Shown in pieces: positions 42,732 to 52,745 of a stretch of 64,000 bases of DNA. The notes beneath the pieces were generated by a model that did not search any database, was not told where the DNA came from, and saw only the letters and a program-made list of their open reading frames with translations. The position numbers and the translations under genes were made by a program. Positions within the stretch are counted from its first letter, which is position 1; each line of letters opens with the position of its first letter. The stretch is from Acidobacteriota bacterium (GTDB taxonomy: Bacteria > Acidobacteriota > Holophagae > Holophagales > Holophagaceae), in contig JACPYP010000022.1 of assembly GCA_016195985.1 (NCBI GenBank), forward strand, positions 62,001 through 126,000, read 5' to 3'.

Positions 42732-44363
42732 TCAGTTGTGGACGCCCGGCGCCTCGCGGCCCATGCGCTCGACGTACTCGGCGTACGACCCCTGGAACAG
42801 CACGGGCCCTTCATGCTCTTCGCCGCCCAGTTCCAGCACCCGGTTGGCCAGGCCACGCAGGAAGCTGCGGTCATGGGAAACGAAGATCATGGTGCCCTCG
42901 AATTCCTTGAGCGCCTCGATGAGCATTTCCTTGGTGGCCAGATCCAGGTGGTTGGTGGGCTCGTCCAGCACCAGGAAATTGGGAGGATTGAAGAGCATGC
43001 GCCCCATGACCAGGCGTGACTTCTCGCCGCCGGAAAGAGAGCGCACCTTCTTGTCCACGTCATCGCCCGAGAACTGGAAGGCGCCCAGCAGGTTTCGCAG
43101 CACGCCCAGGCCCTCCATGGGGAAATCCTTCTGCATCTGTTCAAGGACCGTGAGCTCGGGGTCCAGCAGGTCCAGGGCCTGCTGGGAGAAGTAGCCCAGG
43201 CTGAGGCTGGCGCCCAGCTTGACGTTGCCCGCGTCGGGCTGGACGGCCCCGGAGATCATCTTCAGCAGGGTGGACTTGCCGGCGCCGTTCTTGCCCATGA
43301 CGCACCAGCGTTCGCCGCGGCGGATGTGGAAGGCGAACTGGTCGTAGATGCGGCGCTGGCCGTAGGCCTTGCTGATGCCCTCCAGCATGAGCACGTCGTC
43401 GCCGGAGCGGCCTGGGCTCCGGAATTCCCACTTCACCACCCGGCGGCGCCTGGGCGGCTCGATGCGCTCGATCTTGTCCAGCGCCTTCACGCGGCTCTGC
43501 ACCTGGGCGGCCTTGGCGGCGTGCGCCGAGAAGCGCTCGATGAAGCGCTGCTCTTTTGCCAGCTTGGCCTGCTGGCGGGCGTAGGCAGCCTCCTGGTTGG
43601 CTTCCCGCTGCTCGCGCTCCTTCACGTAGAAATCGTAGTTGCCTGAGTAGGTGACGATATCGCCGCCGTCGATCTCCAGAACCTTGGTGACCACGCGGTT
43701 CATGAAGTCGCGGTCATGGCTGGTCATCAGGAGCGTGGCGGGAACGTTCTTCAGGAAGGTCTCCAGCCAGAGGATGGATTCGATGTCCAGGTGGTTGGTG
43801 GGCTCGTCCATGAGCAGCACGTCGAAGTTGCCCAGCAGCACCTTGGCCATGGAGACGCGCATCTTCCAGCCGCCGGAAAGGGCGCCGACGTCGCCGTCGA
43901 TCTGGGCGTCCTCGAAGCCCAGGCCGTGCAGACAGGCCCGGGCCTTGGCTTCCAGCTCGTAGCCGCCCAGGTGCTGATACTCCTCCTGCACATGGCCGAA
44001 GCGATCGAGGATCTGCTCCAGCTCATCACCGCGGTCGGGGTCGGACATGGCGTGTTCCAGTTCGAGCAGCTCATGGTGCAGGTCGCCCAGGCGTCCGCTG
44101 CCCGCGATGGCTTCGTCCAGCACCGGGCGCCCCGACATCTCGTCCACTTCCTGGCGGAAGTAGCCGAGCGTGAGTTTCTTCGGCAGGGTGACCGAGCCGT
44201 CATCAGGGGATTCCTCGCCCATGATCATGCGGAACAAGGTGGATTTCCCTGCGCCGTTGGGCCCCACCAGGCCGGCCTTCTCGCCAGGATTGAGCTGGAA
44301 ATCCGCATCGATGAAGAGGATCTGCTTGCCGTACTGCTTGCTGACATTCGAGAACGAGATCAT
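42732..44363 (-). CDS. ABC-F family ATPase (YbiT/EttA-like)
   Basis: The 543-residue protein has two ABC ATPase domains and no membrane part, as in ABC-F proteins that act on the ribosome. Walker A motifs are GPNGAGKST and GKNGAGKST, signature motifs LSGGWKMR and LSGGEKSR, and both Walker B segments read MDEPTNHLDI or LDEPTNHLDL. The inter-domain linker is Lys/Arg/Gln-rich (about 240-315). I use the ATG at 44363, which has CGGAG upstream; the longer frame adds an unrelated 32 residues. It may relieve stalled translation; a resistance role is not indicated. Confidence 0.92.
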   Translation of the reverse strand: MISFSNVSKQYGKQILFIDADFQLNPGEKAGLVGPNGAGKSTLFRMIMGEESPDDGSVTLPKKLTLGYFRQEVDEMSGRPVLDEAIAGSGRLGDLHHELLELEHAMSDPDRGDELEQILDRFGHVQEEYQHLGGYELEAKARACLHGLGFEDAQIDGDVGALSGGWKMRVSMAKVLLGNFDVLLMDEPTNHLDIESILWLETFLKNVPATLLMTSHDRDFMNRVVTKVLEIDGGDIVTYSGNYDFYVKEREQREANQEAAYARQQAKLAKEQRFIERFSAHAAKAAQVQSRVKALDKIERIEPPRRRRVVKWEFRSPGRSGDDVLMLEGISKAYGQRRIYDQFAFHIRRGERWCVMGKNGAGKSTLLKMISGAVQPDAGNVKLGASLSLGYFSQQALDLLDPELTVLEQMQKDFPMEGLGVLRNLLGAFQFSGDDVDKKVRSLSGGEKSRLVMGRMLFNPPNFLVLDEPTNHLDLATKEMLIEALKEFEGTMIFVSHDRSFLRGLANRVLELGGEEHEGPVLFQGSYAEYVERMGREAPGVHN

Positions 44364-44489
44364 GGGTCTCCGGAACGAGGTAGGGATCCCGGAGCCTTGG
44401 CCAGGCTTTCCAGAATCAAGCGGCCCAGGCTCGGAACAAGGCGAAGCCTGTGGCCGCAAAAAGCCATGGTACCACAGGGGAAACGGGGG

Positions 44490-46331
44490 CTAAGCGCCGG
44501 CCCGGGGCCCGTGCATGAGCTCCAACACGGCTTGGTTCATGCGGAGCCTGGTCTCGTGGCGCTCGAAGGCGCGCGTCAGGTAGCGGGCCCGGATCTCCAT
44601 GCCGCTGCCCCCGGGAATCACCTGGACCCCCGGAACAGCCGAGAAGGCCTTCACCTTGTAGCGGGCCGCGGTCTGCTGCCACTCCGCCTCGGCGATCTTT
44701 GCGTTGGCCTCGGTCTGCTGTTCCACCAGCCTCTGCACGCCATCGATGGTCGCGTAGGGATCCTGGCCCGCGGGGACGACGACGTGGAGTTCATCCCACA
44801 TCCACTTGCCGGAGGTGGAGAAGTTGAAGAAGTGCCCTTCGATGGCGAAATTGTTCACGAAGGCCACGCGCCTCCCGGTGGGATGGCCCGCATCGCTCCA
44901 GTTGCCCGTCTCCAGGATCACCGTGCGGAGCAGCCCGATTTCCACCACTTCCCCGCCCACGCCGCGGATCTCCACCCAGTCGCCCAGCCGGATGCCGTTC
45001 TTCCCCATGAGGATGAACCAGCCGAAGAAGGCCACGATGAAATCCTTGAGGGCCACCGTCAGACCGGCGCCGGCGAGGCCGAAAACCGTCGTGGCCTGGG
45101 CGGGCACGCCCACGATGAGGAACCCGATGGCCAGCACCGCGATCACGCGGATGATCACTTTCAGGACGGATTTCGAGGCCCCCGCGGAAGTGCGCTCCTT
45201 GGAGGATCTGGAGTGGTGAAGGGTCCAGTCGATGAGCAGGCCCAGCAGGTAGGCGGCGAGCACGACTCCCAGCATCTCCAGGCCCTGGGCCAGCAGCTTG
45301 TGGAGGGCGGCGTTGCGATAGCCATCCGCCAGGCCCAGCCAGGCGCCATAGGCCTCTACCAGCCCTTGCTGGTCCTGGATCCGCCGCGCCATGCTGGCCA
45401 GGCGGCGCTGCACATCGCCGAACTGCTTGAGAGAGGAAACAGCGGCCTTCGCCTCATCCCGGTCCAGGCCCCGGCTGGCCCCCTTCATGAGCGTCGACGC
45501 GGTACTGCGGGCCGCCTCTCGCTCCTCTTTCTCCTTGTTGGCCTGGGCCTCGATCTCCCCGCGGCGCTTGGCCAGGGCCTGTTCCTTGGCCTGGGCTTCA
45601 GCCTGGGCCCTTTCCAGCCTGACGCACTTGTCCCGCTGGACCCGCCACTCCACCAGCCTTCCGATGAAGCTGCTGCTTTGAAAGGCGCTCGGCGGCTTGG
45701 CTGCGGCCATGGCCTGGGAGGATTCCCGGTCCGCGGCCTCGTGGGCCTCTTTCAGGCGCCGGATCTTGGCCTGGGGGTCGCCCCCGGCCTGGGCGAGGTC
45801 GTTGGAGGCTGTCTCCAACTCATCCTTGTCCAGCTCCAGCTGGGCCTTGGTGATGTCGATCTGGTCTTCCAGCGCGTCTTTCGCAGATTCAGGCGCAGCG
45901 GCCAGCTGCTTGGAGAGGCGCGCCACCATCTGCTCTCCAGTCTCCACGGCAGACTGGGCCTTGGTCTTGGCCTCGAACAGCTCTTTCAGTTCCGCCGTCT
46001 TGGGCACCGGGGTGGTGGCCGCGCGGCGGAGAGCGTCGGAGAAGGCCAGATCCACCGAATGGTTTCCCAAGCGCTCGGCTTGAAGGGCCAGCTGTTTTTC
46101 CTCGAAGGTGACGGCCAAGGGCAGCAGGCTCCGGGCCGTAAGCAGGGGCGTCTGATCCACCAGCCGCATCTGCACAGGCGCGCCGCGGCGGCCCTGCTTG
46201 GCCTTGGGGGCCGCGGCCGCCTCCTGGCCCTGGGGCGGCGGGGGAACCTCCCGAGTCCACACCCAGCCGGCTGTGACCCCGGCGGTGAGAACCAGGAGAA
46301 TGGCTGCGGGAACCCATGTCCTTGCGTTCAT
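44490..46331 (-). CDS. Mechanosensitive ion channel (MscS) family protein with long coiled coil
   Basis: The 613-residue protein begins with a membrane or signal segment (about 8-27), followed by a long Ala/Lys/Glu/Gln-rich helical region (about 70-330) that should form coiled coils in the periplasm. Two or three membrane helices follow (near 345-440), then the MscS pore and beta domain: FGLAGAGLTVALKDFIVAFF and GDWVEIRGVGGEVVEIGLL. MscS channels release solutes on osmotic downshock. The coiled-coil N-terminus is much longer than in MscS itself and resembles MscK-type sensors. Start is uncertain (ATG 46331 or TTG 46343); neither has a clear ribosome site. Confidence 0.85.
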   Translation of the reverse strand: MNARTWVPAAILLVLTAGVTAGWVWTREVPPPPQGQEAAAAPKAKQGRRGAPVQMRLVDQTPLLTARSLLPLAVTFEEKQLALQAERLGNHSVDLAFSDALRRAATTPVPKTAELKELFEAKTKAQSAVETGEQMVARLSKQLAAAPESAKDALEDQIDITKAQLELDKDELETASNDLAQAGGDPQAKIRRLKEAHEAADRESSQAMAAAKPPSAFQSSSFIGRLVEWRVQRDKCVRLERAQAEAQAKEQALAKRRGEIEAQANKEKEEREAARSTASTLMKGASRGLDRDEAKAAVSSLKQFGDVQRRLASMARRIQDQQGLVEAYGAWLGLADGYRNAALHKLLAQGLEMLGVVLAAYLLGLLIDWTLHHSRSSKERTSAGASKSVLKVIIRVIAVLAIGFLIVGVPAQATTVFGLAGAGLTVALKDFIVAFFGWFILMGKNGIRLGDWVEIRGVGGEVVEIGLLRTVILETGNWSDAGHPTGRRVAFVNNFAIEGHFFNFSTSGKWMWDELHVVVPAGQDPYATIDGVQRLVEQQTEANAKIAEAEWQQTAARYKVKAFSAVPGVQVIPGGSGMEIRARYLTRAFERHETRLRMNQAVLELMHGPRAGA

Positions 46332-46366
46332 GCCAACAGACAACCACGAATGGCACGGGAACGCAA

Positions 46367-46395
46367 AAGCCCCCGGGGGACCACCCCGGGGGCTT
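46367..46395 (-). terminator. Rho-independent terminator of the small Cys-rich gene
   Basis: A perfect 12-bp stem (46367-46378 with 46384-46395; CCCCCGGGG core) encloses a 5-base loop and is followed on the minus strand by TTTTGCG. It lies 20 bp after the small Cys-rich gene. Confidence 0.85.
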
Positions 46396-46415
46396 GAACC
46401 TCTTGGATGCGGCGC

Positions 46416-46610
46416 TCAGCCCTTCTTCGGCTCGGCCTTCTTCTCATCCTTCTTCTTGGCGCAGTCGGGGCAGTCCTTGCAGGTCTTCTTGTTCTTCTCG
46501 CAGCAGGCCATTCCGCAGGCGGCCTTCTTGGGCTCGGCCTTTTTCTCGTCGGCGGCATAGCCAACCAGAGCGAAGGAACTCACGAGGGCGAGGGCCAGGA
46601 ACTTCTTCAT
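46416..46610 (-). CDS. Small exported Lys/Cys-rich protein
   Basis: The 64-residue precursor has a clear signal peptide (MKKFLALALVSSFALVGYA) and a mature part of only about 45 residues. It is flanked by two copies of the motif EKKAEPKK and holds six Cys in CGMACCEKNKKTCKDCPDC. The repeats suggest a positively charged tether, and the Cys cluster suggests metal binding or disulfides. I know no named family for it. GGAG precedes the ATG and a strong terminator follows, so it is a stand-alone transcript. A periplasmic metal-binding role is speculation. Confidence 0.75.
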   Translation of the reverse strand: MKKFLALALVSSFALVGYAADEKKAEPKKAACGMACCEKNKKTCKDCPDCAKKKDEKKAEPKKG

Positions 46611-46690
46611 GGGAATCTCCAGAAGGGTGGGACACGGTCCCACGGATGGACACTACCCCAAGGCCCCAGCCGCGCCAATGCCAAAATGCT

Positions 46691-47587
46691 TCAGCTGCCG
46701 AACAGGTTCTTCATGACCATGAGGGCCATGGCGGGATTGGCCGCCAGGCGGCGCTTGAGGTAGTGCACGGCGTATTTCCAATCCTCGGCGAAGGGAACGT
46801 AGAGGCGGATGATCTGGCCCCGCTTGACGATTTCCTGCTGCAGTTCCTGCCGGGGAACGCCCAGCAGCATCTGGAACTCGTAGGCGTTCTTGGGCACGCC
46901 CTTCTGGTCGAGGTAGGCCATGCAGCGCCGTACCAGGGGTTCGTCGTGGGTGGCGATTTCCGGGTAGTGGCCGTTGTCCAGAAGCAGTTGCACGTATTCG
47001 AAGAGCTTCTCCTTCATGTCCGGCTTTTCCTGCAGCGCGATGTCGGCCGCCTCGCGGTAGATGCCGATGCAGATGCGCACCTTGCAGGGCTTGCTGTGCA
47101 GGTTCTTGATGTCCTCCGGGGTGCGGAAGAGGCGGCTCTGCAATACGATGCCGAAGTTGTCGAACTCATCGCGGACGGCCCTGAACATGCGCAGCGTGAC
47201 GTCCGTGAAATGCCGGTCCTCCATGTCCAGGGTGATGTGCATCTTGTGGGCCGCCGCGGCGGACACGATGCGGCGCAGGTTCTCCTGGCAGTACGCCTCG
47301 CTCTCGTTGATGCCGAGAGAGGTGGGCTTGAGGCTGATGCTGGCGTAGGGGCGGTCCTTCAGGGCCTCCACCATGCGCAGGTAGACCTGCACGGTGGCTT
47401 CCACGTCTTCGCGGCTGAACACTTCCTCGGCCAGCAGGTCCACGGTGGAATAGATGCCGGATTTCTTGTGGAGCTCATCCGCCTTGGACACGCCGCTGGC
47501 AATGCCCTTCCCCGCGATGTAGGGCGAGGCGAAGGTCCGGACCAGCGGGCCAGGCATGAGGTCGATGATCGTGCGTTTCAAATCCAC
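46691..47587 (-). CDS. Proline dehydrogenase (FAD-dependent)
   Basis: The 298-residue protein is a monofunctional PRODH with a TIM-barrel that oxidises proline to pyrroline-5-carboxylate. Family landmarks are SLKPTSLG, LDMEDRHFTDVTL, KVRICIGIYREAADIALQ, EFQMLLGVPRQE and the C-terminal YVPFAEDWKYAVHYLKRRL with paired arginines for substrate carboxylate binding. Translation starts at GTG 47587 with GGGAGG 7 bp upstream. The usual partner, P5C dehydrogenase, is not adjacent. The aldehyde-dehydrogenase-like gene at 49.8 kb lacks catalytic residues and is not a convincing substitute. Confidence 0.9.
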   Translation of the reverse strand: MDLKRTIIDLMPGPLVRTFASPYIAGKGIASGVSKADELHKKSGIYSTVDLLAEEVFSREDVEATVQVYLRMVEALKDRPYASISLKPTSLGINESEAYCQENLRRIVSAAAAHKMHITLDMEDRHFTDVTLRMFRAVRDEFDNFGIVLQSRLFRTPEDIKNLHSKPCKVRICIGIYREAADIALQEKPDMKEKLFEYVQLLLDNGHYPEIATHDEPLVRRCMAYLDQKGVPKNAYEFQMLLGVPRQELQQEIVKRGQIIRLYVPFAEDWKYAVHYLKRRLAANPAMALMVMKNLFGS

Positions 47588-47647
47588 GGTATTCCTCCCG
47601 TCGTTCCCTGCGCGGCGCCCCATTCCAGATGGAGGAAGGGCCCATCA

Positions 47648-47673
47648 AATATACCGGCAACGCCTCAACTCAA
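47648..47673 (-). promoter_or_regulatory. Candidate proline dehydrogenase promoter
   Basis: On the minus strand TATATT (47648-47653) is a good -10 box about 60 bp before the GTG. TTGAGT (47668-47673) is nearby but the 14-bp spacing is short. A perfect small palindrome CGCCTC-N7-GAGGCG (47661-47679) overlaps it and could be an operator. Confidence 0.35.
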
Positions 47674-47715
47674 GAGGCGAAGCGCCGTGAGATGTGACGG
47701 GGCGCGAGCGTACGC

Positions 47716-47745
47716 AAAAACCCCGCAGGCTCAGCGACTGCGGGG
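47716..47745 (-). terminator. Rho-independent terminator after tRNA-Lys
   Basis: On the minus strand an 8-bp stem (CCCCGCAG/CTGCGGGG, 47738-47745 with 47721-47728) with a 9-base loop is followed by TTTTTG. It lies 9 bp beyond the encoded CCA end of the tRNA. Confidence 0.88.
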
Positions 47746-47754
47746 GTGTTGATC

Positions 47755-47831
47755 TGGTGGTCCCTCCCGGACTCGAACCGGGGACCCTCTGATTAAGAGT
47801 CAGATGCTCTAACCAGCTGAGCTAAGGGACC
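47755..47831 (-). tRNA. tRNA-Lys (anticodon CUU)
   Basis: The 77-base gene folds as a standard cloverleaf on the minus strand. The acceptor stem is GGTCCCT/AGGGACC, the D-arm is AGCTCAGCTGGTTAGAGC, the anticodon loop reads CT-CTT-AA and the T-arm is CCCGG-TTCGAGT-CCGGG. The discriminator is A and the CCA end is encoded (47755-47757). A terminator follows. Confidence 0.96.
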
Positions 47832-47891
47832 ACGAGAAGGAAAGTCTACCAGGGACAGGGAAGAACGCAAGAGGTCGTTCTGCACCTGTTC

Positions 47892-48884
47892 TTAGAGTGT
47901 CGGCATCTTCATGGCATCCCTCACTTCGGCCATGGTTTCCGAGGCCACTTTGCGGGCGCGGGCGCTGCCCTCGCGGAGGACGCCGTCGATGTCGCCGGGG
48001 CGGGCCAGGTGGTCCTCGATCTTTTCGCGCACCGGCTCCACGCGGCGGATGATGGCCTCCGCCACGCGCTTCTTGCAGTCGAAGCAGCCGATGCCCGCGC
48101 GGCGGCATTCGGTGTTCACCAGGTCCACCGTGGCGGCATCGCTGAAGAGCTTGTGGAACTCGAAGACCGGGCAAATGTCGGGGTTGCCTGGATCCGCCTT
48201 GCGGACCCTGGCCGGATCCGACGCCATCTGGCGGGTGCACTTCTCCAGGATGTCGGCATTGCTGTCGCGCAAGTAGATGCAGTTCCCGTAGCTTTTGGAC
48301 ATCTTCTTGCCGTCCAGGCCGGGCACCTTGGGCGTCTTGGTGAGCACCGCGGCCGCTTCAGGGAAGACCTCGCGCTTGAATAGGAAGTTGAAGCGGCGCA
48401 CCACCTCGCGGGCCAGTTCCAGGTGGAAGAGCTGGTCTTCGCCCACGGGCACCTTGTGGGCCTTGTAGACGATGATGTCGGCGGTCTGCAGCAGCGGATA
48501 GCCCAGGAAGCCGTAGCTGCCCAGATCGGCCACGGCGTTCTGCAGCTTTTCCTTGTAGGTGGGCACGCGCTCCAGCCAGGAGAGCGGCGTCACCATGGAA
48601 AGCAGAAGATGCAGCTCCGCGTGTTCCTTCACCAGGCTCTGCACGAAGATCGTGGCCTGGTTGGGATCCAGCCCCGCCGCCAGGTAGGTGGCCGTCAGCT
48701 CCTGCGTCGCGGGCCAGATCTCCTCCACGGATTCGTACTTCGACGTGAGCGCGTGCCAGTCCGCGATCATGTAGAAGGCTTCGCCTTCGCCCTGCAGCCG
48801 CGTGAAGTTGTCGAGGGCCCCCACGAGGTGGCCGATGTGCTGTGAGCCCGAGGGCTGAATGCCAGAGAGGACGCGTTGCTGCAT
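47892..48884 (-). CDS. trpS: Tryptophanyl-tRNA synthetase, iron-sulfur type
   Basis: The 330-residue class I synthetase charges tRNA-Trp. HIGH is at residues 16-19 and KMSKS at 194-198. The C-terminal part contains Cys238, Cys260, Cys267 and Cys270 (C-x21-C-x6-C-x2-C; CRRAGIGCFDC). This is very close to the C-x22-C-x6-C-x2-C motif that holds a [4Fe-4S] cluster near the anticodon in Thermotoga TrpRS. The ATG has AGGAG 8 bp upstream and lies 3 bp after the stop of the site-2 protease gene, so the two are co-transcribed. Confidence 0.96.
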   Translation of the reverse strand: MQQRVLSGIQPSGSQHIGHLVGALDNFTRLQGEGEAFYMIADWHALTSKYESVEEIWPATQELTATYLAAGLDPNQATIFVQSLVKEHAELHLLLSMVTPLSWLERVPTYKEKLQNAVADLGSYGFLGYPLLQTADIIVYKAHKVPVGEDQLFHLELAREVVRRFNFLFKREVFPEAAAVLTKTPKVPGLDGKKMSKSYGNCIYLRDSNADILEKCTRQMASDPARVRKADPGNPDICPVFEFHKLFSDAATVDLVNTECRRAGIGCFDCKKRVAEAIIRRVEPVREKIEDHLARPGDIDGVLREGSARARKVASETMAEVRDAMKMPTL

Positions 48885-48887
48885 GGA

Positions 48888-49637
48888 TCAAGCTCCTAGG
48901 ATCATGCGGGCGATCGCTTCGATCGCAGTGAGAATCACCCCGAAGACGGGGCCGATGGCATAGCCCAGCAGGCCAGTGAGGGCGAGAACGATGAGGACGC
49001 CCCCCATCCAGGGCTGGACCCGGTCGAACTTGGGCAGCCAGCGCCAGGGCAGCATGCCCCGGAGGATACCTGCGCCATCCAAAGGCCCCATGGGCAGGAG
49101 GTTGAACAAGGCCAGGCCGATGTTGATGAGCACAAGCCTGCCGCAGAGGGCCAGCGCCAGGGTCATGCCCGTCCCCAGTTCCAGTGCATGGAGGCTCTCC
49201 ACCTTGCGGGCCAGCAGCGCGTGGCCGAAAAGGCGCAATTCCATGGCCGGGGGTAGGCCCACGGCGCTGACCAGCACCAGGAGAACCGCCAGAAAGATCA
49301 GGGCCAGGATCAGGTTCGACGTGGGCCCGGCCGCCGCCACGAGGGCGTAGCCGCCCCGCTGGCTGAAACGGCGGGTCAGGTTGCGGGGATCCACCGGCAC
49401 GGGCTTGGCCCACCCGATGAAGGGAAAACCAGTGACCATGCCCAGGAGGGGGAAGACGAAGGTGCCCAGTGGGTCCATGTGGGCCAGGGGGTTCAGGGTC
49501 ATGCGGCCCAGGCGCGCGGCGGTGTCATCCTCCAGCCAGTGGGCCGCCGTGGCGTGGCTGGCCTCGTGAACGCTGAGGCTGAACAGCAAGGCCACGTAGC
49601 TGACGAGAATGGTGGGGATGGAGAGGTTGTCGAACAC
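48888..49637 (-). CDS. Site-2 protease family metallopeptidase (M50)
   Basis: The multi-pass membrane protein carries the zinc motif HEASH (residues 24-28 in LSVHEASHATAAHW) and the second motif NLLPMGPLDG with the third ligand Asp. These intramembrane proteases, including the short Rip/YwhC-like group, cut membrane-bound substrates such as anti-sigma factors. I chose GTG 49637 (249 residues), which has GGAG 5 bp upstream. ATG 49682 would add 15 residues but lacks a ribosome site and crowds the divergent gene. It heads a transcript with trpS. The substrate is unknown. Confidence 0.88.
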   Translation of the reverse strand: MFDNLSIPTILVSYVALLFSLSVHEASHATAAHWLEDDTAARLGRMTLNPLAHMDPLGTFVFPLLGMVTGFPFIGWAKPVPVDPRNLTRRFSQRGGYALVAAAGPTSNLILALIFLAVLLVLVSAVGLPPAMELRLFGHALLARKVESLHALELGTGMTLALALCGRLVLINIGLALFNLLPMGPLDGAGILRGMLPWRWLPKFDRVQPWMGGVLIVLALTGLLGYAIGPVFGVILTAIEAIARMILGA

Positions 49638-49762
49638 CCGGACTCCGGCAATCCACCAGTGTACAGGCTGGAAGCGCGCCATTGGAGACCGTCTCTGCGG
49701 GAACAGGTGCAGGAATGGTACTTGCTGTGGTTATCCTTAATGCATCCGCTCTGGAGCCAGGC

Positions 49763-51325
49763 ATGTATCTGAAAGCCAACTCGCCTCATGCCGCCACCGC
49801 GGGAAAAAGCGTCATCGGATTCAACATGATCAATGGCAAGGAAGTGGAGGGCGATCTCTCGCTCATTCAATCCAAGTCGGCGGCGGACAACCGCGACCTT
49901 GTGGGGATGTTTCCCGACAGCGGCGAGAAGGATGTGGCCCGGGCGGCCAAGGCCGCTGCCGACGCCTTCGGCCCCTGGTCCCGCACACCGCTGGCCCGGC
50001 GCCAGGCCGTGGCCAGCCAGACAGCCGCCATCCTGGCCGCCCACCGGGACAAGCTGGCCCGCATCGTCACCCGGGAAATCGGCATGACCCCCCGCGAGGC
50101 CGATGGTGAAGTGCAGCAGGCGATCGATGCCTGCACGTACTTCGCCGGAGAGGCCGAGGCCCGCCTGAAGAAGCCCCTGGCCAAGGGAACCCGCCGCCGG
50201 CCCATCGGCGTCTGCGCCATCCTCGCCACAGGCAGTTCGCCTCTGGCGGCTCCGGCCCGCAAGATCCTCCCCGCCATCCTCTGCGGCAACACAGTCGTGT
50301 GGAAACCCAGCGACAACGCTCCCACCGCCGCCTACTTGCTGCTGCGCGCCATGATGGAAGCGGGCCTGCCCCACGGCGTGGTGAACACCGTGAACGGCCG
50401 CGGCCGGGCCGGCTGCGGCAAGCACTTCCTGGCCGGCATCGACAAGGGCCTGTTCCAATCCTTCAGCTTCGTGGGCTCCGCCGGCCTGGGCCGCCACGTG
50501 GGCGAAGTTTGCGGCCGGCATCTGGTGCTGCCCAACCTGGAGGTGATGGGGAAAGCCCTCATGGTGGTGCTGCCCGACGCGAACCTCAAGCAGGCCGCCG
50601 CCGATGCCGCCCTTGCCGCCTTCAGCCAGGCCGGCCAGGGGCAGGCCGCCCTGGGCAACATCCTGTTGCACCAGGAATGCGCCGCCGCTTTCAAAAGGGC
50701 CTTCCTGGCCAAGGTAGCCAGCCTGCAGGTGGGCAATCCTCTCAGCGATCCCGACGTGGCCTACGGCCCCATGCTCAATGCCCGCTCGGCCACCGCCTTC
50801 CGGGAGCACTGGGAGAAGGGCCTGGCCGAAGGCGCCACCCTGCTCGCCGGCGGAGAGCAATGGAATGAATCCCATCGCACGGCCCAGGTGAAGGGCAACG
50901 TCGGCCACGGCATCTACATGCAGCCCTGCGTATGGGAGGGCGTGACTCCCGGGATGGAGTTGTTCCGCCACCGCGTCATGGGACCCACGGTGAACCTCAC
51001 CACCTTCAGCGAGCTCGATGAAGCGCTGGGCTGGCTGGGCGCCGCCGAATGCGGCCTGGCCCACAGCCTCTACACCCGCGACCGCGAAGCCATCCAGCGC
51101 TTCCAGCGGGCGAGCAGGGCTGATCTCGTGCTGATCAATGCCGCAGCCACGGATCCCTCCGCCCTCCTGCCCTTCACCGGGCACGGCACGCTGCCTGGCC
51201 GTCAGAGCGCCATTGAGCCCTTCAGCCGCTGGCAGTCCGCCAACCAGGATCCCGGGGAGGAGGCCGCACCCGCGGAAGAACCCAGCGCGACGCCCGCGCT
51301 CCAAACCGACTGGGCCAGTCTCTAG
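49763..51325 (+). CDS. Aldehyde-dehydrogenase-superfamily protein lacking catalytic Cys
   Basis: The 520-residue protein follows the ALDH fold along its length: SVIGFNMINGKE at the start, the NAD-binding VVWKPSDNAP (Lys181), SFSFVGSAGLGRHVG, and Glu260 in LEVMGK. At the active site the GQxC motif reads GQGQ, so the nucleophilic Cys is Gln294. The oxyanion Asn of the WNFP motif is also missing (TGSSPL, about residues 156-161). It is unlikely to be a normal dehydrogenase. The C-terminal tail (about 490-520) is Pro/Glu/Ala-rich. GGAG lies 8 bp before ATG 49763. A histidine kinase gene follows after 5 bp. Confidence 0.85.
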   Translation: MYLKANSPHAATAGKSVIGFNMINGKEVEGDLSLIQSKSAADNRDLVGMFPDSGEKDVARAAKAAADAFGPWSRTPLARRQAVASQTAAILAAHRDKLARIVTREIGMTPREADGEVQQAIDACTYFAGEAEARLKKPLAKGTRRRPIGVCAILATGSSPLAAPARKILPAILCGNTVVWKPSDNAPTAAYLLLRAMMEAGLPHGVVNTVNGRGRAGCGKHFLAGIDKGLFQSFSFVGSAGLGRHVGEVCGRHLVLPNLEVMGKALMVVLPDANLKQAAADAALAAFSQAGQGQAALGNILLHQECAAAFKRAFLAKVASLQVGNPLSDPDVAYGPMLNARSATAFREHWEKGLAEGATLLAGGEQWNESHRTAQVKGNVGHGIYMQPCVWEGVTPGMELFRHRVMGPTVNLTTFSELDEALGWLGAAECGLAHSLYTRDREAIQRFQRASRADLVLINAAATDPSALLPFTGHGTLPGRQSAIEPFSRWQSANQDPGEEAAPAEEPSATPALQTDWASL

Positions 51326-51330
51326 CTTCC

Positions 51331-52725
<1,395 letters not shown>

Positions 52726-52745
52726 GTGAGGGAACGAGGCCTCCC

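Noticed and set aside
42732-44363. The ABC-F protein as an antibiotic resistance gene
   Set aside because: The sequence resembles housekeeping YbiT/EttA-like proteins with a modest linker, and no resistance context is present.
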